Below, in pieces: positions 12,287 through 23,787 of a stretch of 64,000 nt of DNA. The notes below the pieces were generated by a model. That model was given only the letters and a program-made list of their open reading frames with translations, made no database searches and had not been told where the DNA came from. Numbering within the stretch: position 1 is the stretch's first letter; every line of letters starts with the position of its first letter. This DNA comes from Aegilops tauschii subsp. strangulata (Eukaryota; Streptophyta; Magnoliopsida; Poales; Poaceae): positions 501,960,544 through 502,024,543 of the forward strand of contig NC_053037.3 of NCBI RefSeq assembly GCF_002575655.3, read 5' to 3'. A program made the translations under genes and the position numbers.

Positions 12287-13662
12287 ACTCCCCCAAGCTT
12301 AACCCATTTCTTGTCCTCAAGCAATTCAGTTGATAAACTGAAAGTGATAAAGAAAAACTTTTACAAACTCTGTTTGATCTTGTTGTTGCAAATATGTAAA
12401 GCCAGTATTCAAGGTTTCAGCAAAGATTATGAACTAAACATATTCATAATAACGTTTAGGTCTCACATTTACTCATATCAATGGCATAATCAACTAGCGA
12501 GCAATAATAATAAATCTCGGATGAAAACACTTTTTCAAAACAATCATGATACGATATAACAAGATGGTATCTCGCTAGCCCTTTCTGAGACCGCAAAACA
12601 TAAATGCAGAGCACCCCTGAAGATCAAGGACTGACTAGACATTGTAATTCATGGCAAAACAGATCCAGTCACAGTCATAGTCAATATAAATTAATAGCAA
12701 TGCATACAAAGGACAGTGGTGCTCTCTAACTGGTGCTTTTTATAAGAGGATGATGACTCACAAATAAAAGTAAATAGATAGGACCTTCGTAGAGGGAAGC
12801 AGGGATTTGCAGAGGTGTGAGAGCTCGAGTTTTTGAAACATAGATAAATAATATTTTGAGCAGTATGCTTTCATTATCAACATAACGACCAAGAGATCTC
12901 GGTATCTTCCATACTAGATATATTATAGGCGGTTCCCAAACAAAATGGTAAAGTTTATACTCCCCCACCACCAACAAGCACATTCCACGGCTGGTCCAAA
13001 GCAACGAGTATTGTCCAACTAACAACAGTCATGGGGGATTTTTGTTTGAAATTATATTTTGATTTGATTTGAGCATGGGACTGGGCATCTCGGTTACCAG
13101 CCATTTTCTCAAGAATGATGAGCGGAGTCCCCTCATCGTGAGAATAACCCACCTAGCATGGAATATACTTACAACCCCTAGTCGCCACATGAGCGATTCG
13201 GGCATACAAAACAGATTATGATTTGAAGGTTTAGTGTTTGGCACATGCAAATTTACTTGGAACGGCAGGTAAATACCGCATATAGGTAGGTATGGTGGAC
13301 TCATATGGAACAACTTTGGGTTTATGGAAGTGGATGCACAAGTAGTATTCCCTCTTAGTATAAGTGAAGGCTAGAAAAAGACTAGGGACCGACCAACTAG
13401 AGAGTGACAACAGTCATAAACATGTATTGACATTAACCAACATTGAGTGCGTGCATGAGTAGGATATAAATCACCATGAACATAAATATCGTAGAGGCTA
13501 TGTTGATTTCGTTTCAACTAAATGCGTGAACATGTGCCAAATCAATCCACTCGAATCATTCAAAGGAGGATACCATCCTATCATACTAAATCACAACCAT
13601 TTTAAAAGCATGTTGGCACGCAAGGTAAACCATTATAAACTCCTAGCTAATTAAGCATGGCA
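12287..13662 (-). mobile_element. Internal 3' part of element A'
   Basis: AT-rich sequence without a credible ORF, running right from the polypurine tract. Motifs recur in the other Athila-type 3' regions on the same strand, such as ACATGTATTGAC and TTCACCATG near 13420-13480. It stops where CACTACAAAAAAAGACAC begins at 13663, so the 5' half and 5' LTR of this element are absent here. Confidence 0.65.
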
Positions 13663-14858
13663 CACTACAAAAAAAGACACATCCGTGACATGTTGGGCCG
13701 AACGAATTTTTTTCTGCCATGCTTATGACACTTCTATGACGATAATTGTGGCAAAAGCCGGTATCATCATAGATGTGGTGGGCTCCTACTTATATGACAA
13801 AAAATCATGACAGAAAATGGGTTTTTCGTCCTGGGCGGGTCAGAGACGCAGCTGCATGACATTCTTTGGGCCGTCCATGGCGGAAAAAACTGTGGTAGAA
13901 GCGAGGGCGAGGAAAATATCGGGGAGTTCCCAGTTACGGTGGGTGGTCGGGGGCCGAGCAATGCGCGTTTCTCTCGTACACATACGCGCGTGTGTGCGAG
14001 GCGTTGCGACCTAGCTGAACCCGAGCGAGGTGTTGGGCTCTAACTAAACCCGAGCGATTGCACTTGCTACGTTACTGAACCCGAGCGATCGATCCCTTGC
14101 TGTTAACTGAACCCGAGTAATTCCTTCTCTACTGCTGCTAACTGAAGCCGATCGAACCCTGCTGCCTCCTTCCCTTGATGAACAGTGAGCGTCGTTGGGG
14201 GGGGGGGGTTGGTTGAACAGTTCATGGTGGGGGGTTGGATGAACAGGACCCCGTGGTTGTAGAGGCCGTTGCCGCTGATGAACAGGACACTGATCGAGCC
14301 GGTTGGGGTGGATGAACAAGACCCCATGGAGGGCTGGATGAACACGACCCCGTGGATGGCTGGTTGAACAGTAGCTGGTGGAGGGCTGGATGAACAGTAG
14401 CCTGTGGAGGGGTGGTTAAACAGGACCCCGTGGAGAGGGCTGGTTGAACAGTAGCCGGTGGAGGTGTAGTGGAGGCTGGATGAACAGGAGCCCGTGGATG
14501 AACAGTCGCAGGTGGAGGGTGGAGGAGGTCCACGGTGGATGAAGAGTAGCCCGTGGACGCTTGAGGAGGTCGACGGTGGAGATGAACAGTATCCCGTGGA
14601 GTCCCGTTTTGCGGTACGCCACACCCCTCCCGATGAACATGACCCCCGTTTCGATCGTAGCGCTCCAAGACAAGTCCGTTTCCTACGTTTTGCGGTACGC
14701 CACACCCCTCGATCAACAGGACCCCGTTTCGACCGTAGGAGGTCCAAGAGAAGTCTGTTTCCTCCGTTTTGCGGTACACCAGACCCCTCCCGATTAACAG
14801 GATCCCGTTTTGACCGTGGCCGGTCGAACACAAGGTTGTTTCCTCCGTTCTGCGGTAC
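13663..14858 (+). mobile_element. Left end of a CACTA-like transposon with internal minisatellites
   Basis: Begins CACTACAAAAAAAGACACAT, a typical CACTA terminal inverted repeat, preceded by GCA. No transposase frame is visible. About 14000-14600 holds short tandem repeats built around 'GATGAACAG...CCGTGGA'. 14605-14858 holds about three units of an 80-bp repeat ('CCGTTTTGCGGTACGCCACA'). The element is interrupted at 14858 by retrotransposon B and resumes at 21265. A matching right terminus was not found in the window. Confidence 0.6.
14605..14858. repeat. Tandem repeat, about 80-bp unit, 3.2 copies
   Basis: Unit starts CCGTTTTGCGGTACGCC at 14605, about 14686, about 14765 and about 14846. 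The last copy is cut by the insertion of element B at GGTAC. The continuing copy is at 21260 onward. Confidence 0.8.
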
Positions 14859-16432
14859 TGCTACCTCTTGAGCACTGCGTTGGTTTTCCCTTGAAGAGGA
14901 AAGGGTGATGCAATAAAGTAGCCTAAGTATTTGGCTAAGTTTTTGAGAACCAAGGTATCAATCCAGTAGGAGATCACGCACGAGTACCTCACACCTACAC
15001 AAACAAATAAGAACCTTGCAACCAACGCGATAAAGGGGTTGTCAATCCCTCAATGGTCACTTATGAGAGTGAGATCTGATAGATATGATAAGATAATATT
15101 TTTGGTATTGTTATGATAAAGATGCAAAGTAAAATAAAAGGCAATAAAAATAACTAAGTGTCGGAAGATTAATATGATGGAAAATAGACTAGGGGGCCAT
15201 AGGTTTCACTTGTGGCTTCTCTCAAGAGCATAATTATTACAGTGGGTGAACAAATTACTGTTGAGCAATTGATAGAATTGAGCATAGTTATGAGAATATC
15301 AAGGTATGATCATGTATATAGGCATCACGTCTGCGACAAGTAGACCGACTCCTGCCTGCATCTACTACTATTACTCCACACATCGACCGCTATCCAACAT
15401 GCATCTAGAGTATTAAGTTCATAAGAATAGAGTAATGCTTTAAGTAAGATGACATGATGTAGAGGGATAAACTCATGCAATATGATGTAAACCCCATATT
15501 TTTATCCTCGATGGCAACAGTACAATATGTGCCTTGCTGCCTATGCTGTCACTAGGAAAGGACACCGCAAGATTGAGCCCAAAGCTAGGCACTTCTCCCA
15601 TTGCAAGAAAGATCAATCTAGTAGGCCAAACCAAACTAATAATTCGAAGAGACTTGCAAAGATAACCAATCATACATAAAAGAATTCAGAGGAGATTCAA
15701 AATTTTGTTCATAGATAAACTTGACCATAAACCCACAATTCATCGGTCTCAACAAACACACTGCAAAAGAAGATCACATCGAATAGATCTCCACGAGAAT
15801 CATGGAGAACTTTGTATTGAGATCCAAAGAGAGAGAAGAAGCCATCTAGCTAATAACTATGGACCCGAAGGTCTGAGGTAAACTACTCACACATCATCGG
15901 AGAGGCTATGGTGTTGATGTAGAAGCCCTCCGTGATCAATGCCCCCTCCGGTGGAGCGCTGGAAAAGGCCCCAAGATGGGATCTCACAGGTACAGAAGGT
16001 TGCAGCGGTGGAATTAGGTTTTTGGCTCCGTATCTGATAGTTTGGGGGTACATAGGTATATATAGGAGGAAGAAGTACGTCGGTGGAGCAACATGGGCCC
16101 CATGAGGGTGGAGGGCGTGCCCAGGGGGGTAGGCGCGCCCCTACCTCATGCTCTCCTAGTTGATTTCTTGACGTAGACTCCAAGTCCTATGGATCAAGTT
16201 CGTTCCGAAAATCACGTTCCCGAAGGTTTCATTCCGTTTGGACTCCGTTTGATATTCTTTTTCTGCAAAACTCCGAAATAGGCAAAAAACGGCAATTCGG
16301 GCTGGGCCTCCGGTTAATAGGTTAGTCCGAAAAATAATATAAAAGTGTATAATAAAGCCCGTTAATCATCCAAAACAGAATATAATATAGCATGGAACAA
16401 TAAAAAATTATAGATACGTTGGAGACGTATCA
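14859..16432 (-). repeat. 3' LTR of element B (1,574 bp)
   Basis: Plus-strand reading starts TGCTACCTCTTGAGCACTG and ends GATACGTTGGAGACGTATCA. The right neighbour AGCATCCCCAAGCTTAATGC (16433 on) is the complement of the polypurine tract. A TATATATA box lies at 16057-16064 in the U3/R region. This LTR keeps about 90 bp (around 15173-15262) that are missing from the 5' LTR. Confidence 0.92.
16057..16064 (-). promoter_or_regulatory. TATA box of the family B LTR
   Basis: CCTATATATACC on the minus strand, kept in nearly all family B LTRs of the window (for example near 20900, 28225, 34555, 36830 and 39800). It is followed by a leader rich in CTTCTGTACCCGTGAGATCC. Confidence 0.55.
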
Positions 16433-18962
16433 AGCATCCCCAAGCTTAATGCCTGCTCGTCCTCGAGTAGGTAAATGATAAAAACAGAATTTTTGATGTG
16501 GAATGCTCACTTAGCATAATTTTCAATGTAATTCTCATAATTGTGGTATGAATATTCAGATCCGAAAGATTCAAGATAAAAGTTTAATATTGACATAAAA
16601 ATAATAATACTTCAAGCATACTAACCAAGCAATTATGTCTTCTCAAAATAATATGGCCAAAGAAAGTTATCCCTACAAATTCATATAGTCTGGCTATGCT
16701 CTATCTTCACCACACAAAGTATTTAAATCATGCACAACCCCGATGACAATCCAAGCAATTGTTTCATACTTTTGGTGTTCTCAAACTTTTTCAATCTTCA
16801 CGCAATACATGAGCGTAAGCCATGGACATAGCACTATATGTGGAATAGATTGGTGGTTGTGGAGAAGACAAAAAGGAGAAGATAGTCTCACATCAACTAG
16901 GCGTATCAACGGGCTATGGAGATGCCCATCATTAGATATCAATGTGAGTGCGTAGGGATTGCCATGCAACGGATGCACTAGAGCTATAAATATATGAAAG
17001 CTCAACAAAATAAACTAAGTGGGTGTGCATCCAACTCGCTTGCTCACGAAGACCTAGGGCATTTTGAGGGAGCCAATCATTGGAATATACAAGCAAAGTT
17101 CTATAATGAAAAATTCCCACTAGTATATGAAAGTGATATCATAGGAGACTCTCTATCATGAAGATCATGGTGCTACTTTGAAGCACAAGTGTGGTAAAAG
17201 GATAGTAACATTGTCCCTTCTCTCTTTTTCTCTCATTTTTTTATTTGGGCCTTTTCTTTTTTTTTATGGCCTCTTTTATCGTCTGGAGTCTCATCCCGAC
17301 TTGTGGGGGAATCATAGTCTCCATCATCCTTTCCGCACTTGGGACAATGCTCTAATAATGATGATCATCACACTTTTATTTTCTTTACAACTCAATACTT
17401 AGAACAAAATATGACTCTATGTGAATGCCTCCGGCGGTGTACCGGGATATGCAATGAATCAAGAGTGACATGTATGAAAGAATTATGAACGGTGGCTTTG
17501 CCACAAATACGATGTCAACTACATGATCATGCAAAGCAATATGACAATGATGAAGCGTGTCATAGTAAACGGAACAGTGGTAAGTTCCATGGCAATATAT
17601 CTCGGAATGGCTATTGAAATGCCATGATAGGTAGGTATGGTGGTTGTTTTGAGGAAGGTATATGGTGGGTGTATGACACCGGCGAAAAGTGTGTGGTATT
17701 AGAGAGGCTAGCAATGGTGGAAGGAAGAGACTGCATATAATCCATGGACTCAACATTAGTCATAAAGAACTCGTATACTTGTTGCAAAAATCTACAACTT
17801 ATCAAAGCAAAGTATTACGCACATGCTCCTAGGGGGATAGATTGGTAGGAAAAAGACCATCGCTCGTCCCCGACCGCCACTCATAAGGAAGAGAATCAAT
17901 AAATAAATCATGCTCCGACTTCATCACATAACGGTTCACCATACGTGTATGCTACGGGAATCACAAACTTTAACACAAGTATTCCTCAAATCCACAACTA
18001 CTCAACTAGCATAACTCTAATATCACCATCTTCATATCTCAAAACAATTATCAAGCATCAAACTTCTCATAGTATTCAACACACTCATAAAACAAATACT
18101 AGTCTTGGATGCCTATTACTTTAGGACTAATTTTTCAATTTAAGCAAATTGCCATGCTGTTTTGTAGGACTCCCAAAATAGTGTAAGTGAAGCATGAGAG
18201 AACAATAGTTTCTATAAAACAAATCCACCACCGTGCTCTAAAAGATATAAGTGAAGCACTAGAGCAAAAACTATATAGCTCAAAACGTATAAGTGAAGCA
18301 CATAGAGTATTCTAATAAATTCCGAATCATGTGTGTCTCTCTCAAAAGGTGTGTACAGAAAGGATGATTGTGGTAAACTAAAAAGCAAAGACTCAGATCA
18401 TACAAGACGGCCCAAGCAAAACACTTATCATGTGGTGAATAAAAATATAGCTCCAAGTAAAGTTACCGATGGAAGTAGACGAAAGAGGGGATGCCTTCCG
18501 GGGCATCCCCAAGCTTTGGCTTTTTGGTGTCCTTAGATTATCTTGGGTGCCATGGGCATCCCCAAGCTTAGTCTCTTGCCACTCCTTGTTCCATAATCCA
18601 TCAAATCTTTTACCCAAAACTTGAAAACTTCACAACACAAAACTTAACAAAAAATCTCGTGAGCTCCGTTAGCGAAAGAAAACAAAACACCACTTCAAGG
18701 TACTGTAATGAACTCATTCGTCATTTATATTGGTGTTAAACCTACTTTATTCCAACTTCTCTATCATTTATAAACTATTTTCTTAGCCATAGATTCATCA
18801 AAATAAGCAAACAACACACGAAAAACAGAATCTGTCAAAAACAGAACAGTCTGTAGTAATATGTAATTAACGCAAACTTCTGGAACTCAAAAAAATCGAC
18901 CAAAATAGGAAGACCTATAAAATTTGTTTATTGATCAGCAGCAATTGAAATCAATATTTTAT
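16433..18962 (-). mobile_element. 3' untranslated internal region of element B
   Basis: About 2.5 kb without a credible ORF. It includes GGGGATGCCTTCC...GGGGCATCCCC (about 18487-18513), CTCTCTTTTTCTCTC-type stretches (17215-17275) and the region matching 42060-44868 in reverse. At about 18981 the sequence jumps directly into the gag-like ORF, skipping the GCGTTAAACGATAGCGC block found after the coding region in other family B copies, so this copy carries a junction deletion. Confidence 0.75.
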
Positions 18963-19575
18963 CACGTTCTGGTGATTTTTAGGAACGTACATAAGCTTGG
19001 CAATTTTGGTAGGAGGATTGGGAGTGTTTTTTACGGAAGAAAAGGTTGTCCCCAAGTTGGTAATGATACCCTCAAGTTCATAGATTCTATTAGAATCTTG
19101 AACAATTCTTTCATTAAGTATGGGATCCTTCTCCTTAAAAAATTTCAAAGTAACTCCTACCTTTGATACATATTGAGTAATTTGATTATGGATATTTTTA
19201 TCCAAATTCTCAATCAATTCTGTTGTGGCAAGTTTATTTTATTTCAAGTCTTTGCATCACATGTTCCAAAGTTAACATAGTTCCATTAACCAAAAGAGGT
19301 GGTAAGCCAAACAAATCTATCATAGCATTATAAGAATCAAAAGTATGGCTACCCAAGAAATTCCCTCCGGTAATGGTATCAAGAATATATCTATACCAAG
19401 GACTGACACCTACATAAAAATTGCGAAGAAGAATGGTAGTAGATTGCTTTCGGGTAGATCTATTTTGAGCATTGCAGATTCTATACCAAGCATCTTTTAG
19501 ATTTTCTCCCTCCCTTTGTTTAAAATCAAGAACTTCATTCTCGGGAGATAAAGGAGTAGAAAATGGACTAGCCAT
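18963..19575 (-). pseudogene. Gag-like ORF of element B, frameshifted
   Basis: Minus-strand frame from ATG at 19575. The first 113 codons are open (start MASPFSTPLSPENEVLDFK; later WYRYILDTITGGNFLGSHTF) and stop at 19234. A second frame continues the same protein style (ENLDKNIHNQITQYVSKVGV, to about 18963), implying a frameshift near 19230-19236. The Trp/Tyr-rich 'DAWYRICNAQNRS' core resembles part of Athila-type gag proteins. No zinc knuckle and no protease follow. The start is chosen because the ATG comes after the leader shared with other family B elements. Upstream in-frame codons lie in leader and LTR and are not thought to be coding. Confidence 0.6.
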
Positions 19576-19748
19576 AACGACGAAGCAAGCGAAAAAGAGG
19601 CGAACGGAAAACAGAGGACGAATAAAACGGCAAGGGTGAAGTGGGGGAGAGGAAAACGAGAGGCAAATGGCAAATAATGTAATGCGAGGGATAAGAGTTT
19701 GTGATGGGTACTTGGTATGTCTTGAGTTGACATGACTTGGCGTGAATC

Positions 19749-19766
19749 TCCCCGGCAACGGCGCCA
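19749..19766 (-). other. Primer-binding site of element B
   Basis: Minus strand TGGCGCCGTTGCCGGGGA, starting 12 nt inside the 5' LTR end. This PBS is typical of Athila/Tat Gypsy elements and is usually assigned to tRNA-Asp (from memory). Confidence 0.8.
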
Positions 19767-19777
19767 GAAATCCTTCT

Positions 19778-21259
19778 TCCTACCTCTTGAGCACTGCGTT
19801 GGTTTTCCCTTGAAGAGGAAAGGGTGATGCAGTAAAGTAGCGTAAGTATTTCCCTCAGTTTTTGAGAACCAAGGTATCAATCCAGAAGGAGATCACGCAC
19901 GAGTCCCTCACACCTACACAAACAAATAAGAACCTCGCAACCAACACGATAAAGGGGTTGTCAATCCATCAACGGTCGCTTACGAGAGTTTGATCTGATA
20001 GATATGATAAGATAATATTTTTGCTATTTTTATGATAAAGATGCAAAGTAAAATAAAAGGCAATAAAAATAACTAAGTGTTGGAAGATTAATAGAATTAC
20101 CGTTGAGCAATTGGTAGAATTGAGCATAGTTATGAGAATATCTAGGTATGATCATGTATATAGGAATCACGTCCGCGACAAGTAGACCGACTCCTGCCTG
20201 CATCTACTACTATTACTCCACACATCGACCGCTATCCAGCATGCATCTAGAGTATTAAGTTCATAAGAACAGAGTAATGCTTTAAGTAAGATGACATGAT
20301 GTAGAGGGATAAACTCATGCAATATGATATAAACCCCATCTTTTTATCCTCGATGGCAACAATACAATATGTGCCTTGCTGCCCCTGCTGTCACTGGGAA
20401 AGGACACCGCAAGATCGAACCCAAAGCTAAGCACTTCTCCCATTGCAAGAAAGATCAATCTAGTAGGCCAAACCAAACTGATAATTCGAAGAGACTTGCA
20501 AATATAACCAATCATACATAAAAGAATTCAGATGAGATTCAAAATTTTGTTCATAGATAAACTTGATCATAAACCGACAATTCATCGGTCTCAACAAACA
20601 CACCGCAAAAAAAGATTACCTCGAATAGATCTCCACGAGAATCGTGGAGAACTTTGTATTGAGATCCAAAGAGAGAGAAGAAGCCATCTAGCTAATAACT
20701 ATGGACCCGAAGGTCTGAGGTAAACTACTCACACATAATCGGAGAGGCTATGGTGTTGATGTAGAAACCCTCCGTGATCAATGACCCCTGCGGCGGAGCG
20801 CCGGAAAAGGCCCCAAGATGGGATCTCACGGGTACAGAAGCTTGCGGCGGTGGAATTAGGTTTTTGGCTCCGTATCTGATAGTTTGGGGGTACGTAGGTA
20901 TATATAGGAGGAAGAAGTACGTCGGTGGAGCATCGTGGGCCCCACGAGGGTGGAGGGCGCGCCTACCCCCTGCCTCGTGCTCTCCTGGTTGATTTCTTGA
21001 CGTAGCTCCAAGTCCTCTAGATCACGTTCGTTCCGAAAATCACGTTCCCGAAGGTTTCATTCCGTTTGGACTCCGTTTGATATTCTTTTTCTGCGAAACA
21101 CTGAAATAGGCAAAAAACAGCAATTCGGGCTGGGCCTCCGGTTAATAGGTTAGTCCCAAAAATAATATAAAAGTTTATAATAAAGCCCGTTAATCATCCA
21201 AAACAGAATATAATATAGCATGGAACAATAAAAATTATAGATACGTTGGAGACGTATCA
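19778..21259 (-). repeat. 5' LTR of element B (1,482 bp)
   Basis: Pairs with 14859-16432. The plus-strand first bases are TCCTACCTC instead of TGCTACCTC, a point change in the terminal dinucleotide. About 90 bp are missing at about 20092 relative to the 3' LTR. It ends GATACGTTGGAGACGTATCA at 21259. Confidence 0.92.
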
Positions 21260-21264
21260 GGTAC

Positions 21265-22772
21265 GCCAGGCCTCGTTTCGATCGGCTGTTCCGTCCAAGC
21301 CGGTTGGCTCCCGATGAACACGACGACCATGCAGTTTCTCCGTTCCGACCCAGCCATGTACACGAGCCCTGGTCGTACGTATGCGCGAGTAGGCGTTCGA
21401 GACCCCGCCCATATGTACGTATGTGGCCGTATTTACTTTCTTGCACCCTGGATGTACGTATGTGTACATGCTATGTGCGCGCCTCTACTACGACACGCGC
21501 CCTTCCTTACACGGCCACGGTTCATCGCTGCAGCCTGCAGACAGACCGATCGACCAGTATGTACGTACACGTTTGCGACCAGAATGACAACGCTACGTAC
21601 GCTTCAAACAGGTGGGTCCCGACTATCAGGCACTTCCTTGCGAGCGAAGATGTAGCTGGTGGGTCCCAGCAGTCAGGGGGAAATCATTTTTCTGCCTGTA
21701 ATATGGACGCACTTCCTTGCGTGCGAAGATGTAGCTGGTGCGTCCCACCAGTCAGGGGGGAAACATCTTTTTTCACGAAATACGATGGTCCGTCCGGTGG
21801 GTCCCTGCTGTCAGGTGGAGGAATCATTATTTTCCGCGTAATAAGGAGGCACTTCCTTGCTGCGGCCGTGGACCCAGCTGTCAATCTTTCCATGTACAGT
21901 ACTCTTCCGATGGAAGACGTTCCTTGAACACGTTGACCACGCCGCGCCGAGAGCACCAGGGTGGTGGACGAGGGCGAGGCCTAGGAAGGGGACGACGCGG
22001 AGCCGGGAAAGACGCGGTAGTGGATGCCCATGCGGAGAGGAGTATGAGGGTTCATTGTTTCAGCTGCGGTCCCAGGCTACCGTCTCCGGAGAATAATAGG
22101 GGGTGTGGGTGAGTAGACGGAAGGCCGGGCCAGTAGTATTATGGTCGGGCGATGAGGCCTGCGCGGCAGCACAGCCGGCCACGGGAGGCTGGAGCAGGTG
22201 ATACGGTGGGCCGTGGGCACAGGTTTGGGTGGCTGGTGTAACAAGACCAGCTGTTGAAGACGCAACTTGGCCGTTGGATTAACATCGAATGGTATGCGTT
22301 AACTTAGTAGGCCCACAAGTCAGCCTACAAATCCGGTGGGTCCGAGCTAGAAGGGGGGATCAATTTTTTTCCGCGTAATAAGGTGGCACTTCCTTGCATG
22401 CGAAGATGTTTTCTGGGTTTTTTATTTCTTCTTTTTCGAGTTAGAATGAATAGAAAACAATTTAGGATATTCGGTACAATCTATATTTTCATGAAAAGGA
22501 TCATAATAAAGCTACTGGGCTCCAGCTGTCATGGAGAGGAAACTTTTTATTTCCGTGTAATAAAGGAAGCAATTCCTTGCGTGCGAAGATGTAGCTGGTG
22601 GGTCAAACCTGTCAGGGGGAGAAATTATTTGTTTTCACATAATACAGGGGCACTTGCTGCAGGCGGCCATGGGCCATGTGCGTCCCTACTGTCAGCCAAT
22701 CCACATACATGCCTCATCTGAGCCGCCCCCCTGATCCAACGGCTGGCTAGCCGCCAGTTACGCCTTTGTCAG
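21265..22772. repeat. Repeat-rich continuation of the CACTA-like host DNA
   Basis: Continues the tandem repeats of 14605-14858 after element B. From about 21620 it contains degenerate units around GTGGGTCCCAGC(A/T)GTCAGGGGGAAA ... GTAATA(A/T)GGAGGCACTTCCTTGCG. Copies lie at about 21630-21710, 21711-21790, 21790-21860, 22330-22400, 22520-22570 and 22575-22660. ORFs of 60-207 codons are low-complexity by-products of these repeats. A related but diverged stretch lies right of the Tat element (58211-59640). Confidence 0.6.
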
Positions 22773-23238
22773 TGTCAAAACCGGCCGATCTCGGGTAGGG
22801 CGGTCCTGAACTATGCGTTTGAGGATCGATGGTTACAGGAGGCAGGGGACACGATGTTTACCCAGGTTCGGGCCCTCTTAACGGAGGTAATAACCTACTT
22901 CCTGCTTAATTGACTATGATGAATATAGGGGTTACAATAGTTGATCTACCTCGAGATTGTAATGGCTAAACCCTAGATGTCTAGCCTGTATGATTGTGAT
23001 TGCCTCTACGGACTAAACCCTCCGGTTTATATAGTCACGGAGGGGCCTAGGGTTGTACAGAGTCGGTTTACAGAGAAAGGTATCTTCATATCCGAACACC
23101 AAACTTGCCATCCATGCAAAGGAGAGTCCCATTTGGACACGGGAGAAGGTCTTCTATCTTATATCTTCATAGCCCATCAGTCCGTCCCATGCCACATGGC
23201 CCGGACGCCTGGGGACCCCCTAATCCAGAACTCCCTCA
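22773..23238 (-). repeat. 3' LTR of the Tat element (466 bp)
   Basis: Starts TGTCAAAACCGGCCGATCTC and ends CCAGAACTCCCTCA. The minus-strand polypurine tract GGCCAGGGGCTAT is the complement of 23239-23251. Includes GGTTTATATAGTCAC, a TATA-type motif also present in the other LTR. Confidence 0.9.
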
Positions 23239-23671
23239 ATAGCCCCTGGCCAAGCTTCAATGACGATGTGTCCGGCGTGCAGATTGTCTTCAGCATTGCA
23301 AGGCGGGTTCCTCCTCTGAATAATTCAAAGCAGTTGATCAAAAGAATTATATCTGGCTCTGTGTTATAGCTACGACCTTGAACCACAAGGGCAAAATACT
23401 TAAACAGAAATAGGTTATGTCCTCTAACAGCTTTTCCGGCGAGGTATTGTGTGCTGGCCTTATTATTGTTTTGAACCGTTTTTAGCCTCCCGCTTCGCGT
23501 TTCGAGGCGCGGTCTTCATTGACACGTCTTGTCAAAACAGAGATCGTGTCCTCTTATTGCGGGATTCTCATCAATATGGGTTTAGGTAATCTAACCGTGC
23601 CGTTTGCACAACCCCTTGGGAATAAGAGAGTTTTAAGGCTAGGGGTGGGGACGCTTGATATTCACTGCCTT

Positions 23672-23677
23672 TATAAA
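23672..23677 (+). promoter_or_regulatory. TATA box upstream of the antisense ORF
   Basis: CTTTATAAAGAG on the plus strand, about 116 bp before the ATG at 23788, followed by a C/T-rich leader (CCATCTTCTTCCTCAGCCC). The position fits a plant core promoter that would transcribe the antisense ORF independently of the LTR. Activity is inferred. Confidence 0.55.
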
Positions 23678-23787
23678 GAGATAAGGACCCCCCTTTTACC
23701 CCACGCCATCTTCTTCCTCAGCCCATCTGCCCTCGAGCTCCAGCGCCCAAGTTTCAAGCTTTCAGCTCACCACCAACGACTCCAGCC

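Larger units (their letters stand above)
14859..21259 (-). mobile_element. Complete non-autonomous LTR retrotransposon B, 6,401 bp
   Basis: Flanked by GGTAC on both sides (14854-14858 and 21260-21264), a perfect target duplication. Minus-strand layout: 5' LTR 19778-21259, primer-binding site 19749-19766, gag-like ORF about 18963-19575, long 3' untranslated region, polypurine tract next to 16433, 3' LTR 14859-16432. Protease, RT, RNase H and integrase are all absent, so it is non-autonomous. It sits inside the 80-bp repeat array of the CACTA-like element and is therefore younger than it. Confidence 0.92.

Noticed and set aside
14103..14833. Minus-strand ORFs of 242 and 203 aa
   Set aside because: They translate the GATGAACAG and 80-bp tandem repeats; there is no family-like composition.
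20315..20515. 66-aa ORF (MIGY(I/L)CKSLRIISLVWPTR) repeated at 15473, 33970 and 40200
   Set aside because: It recurs in every family B LTR at the same place and lies within the LTR; no evidence it is translated.
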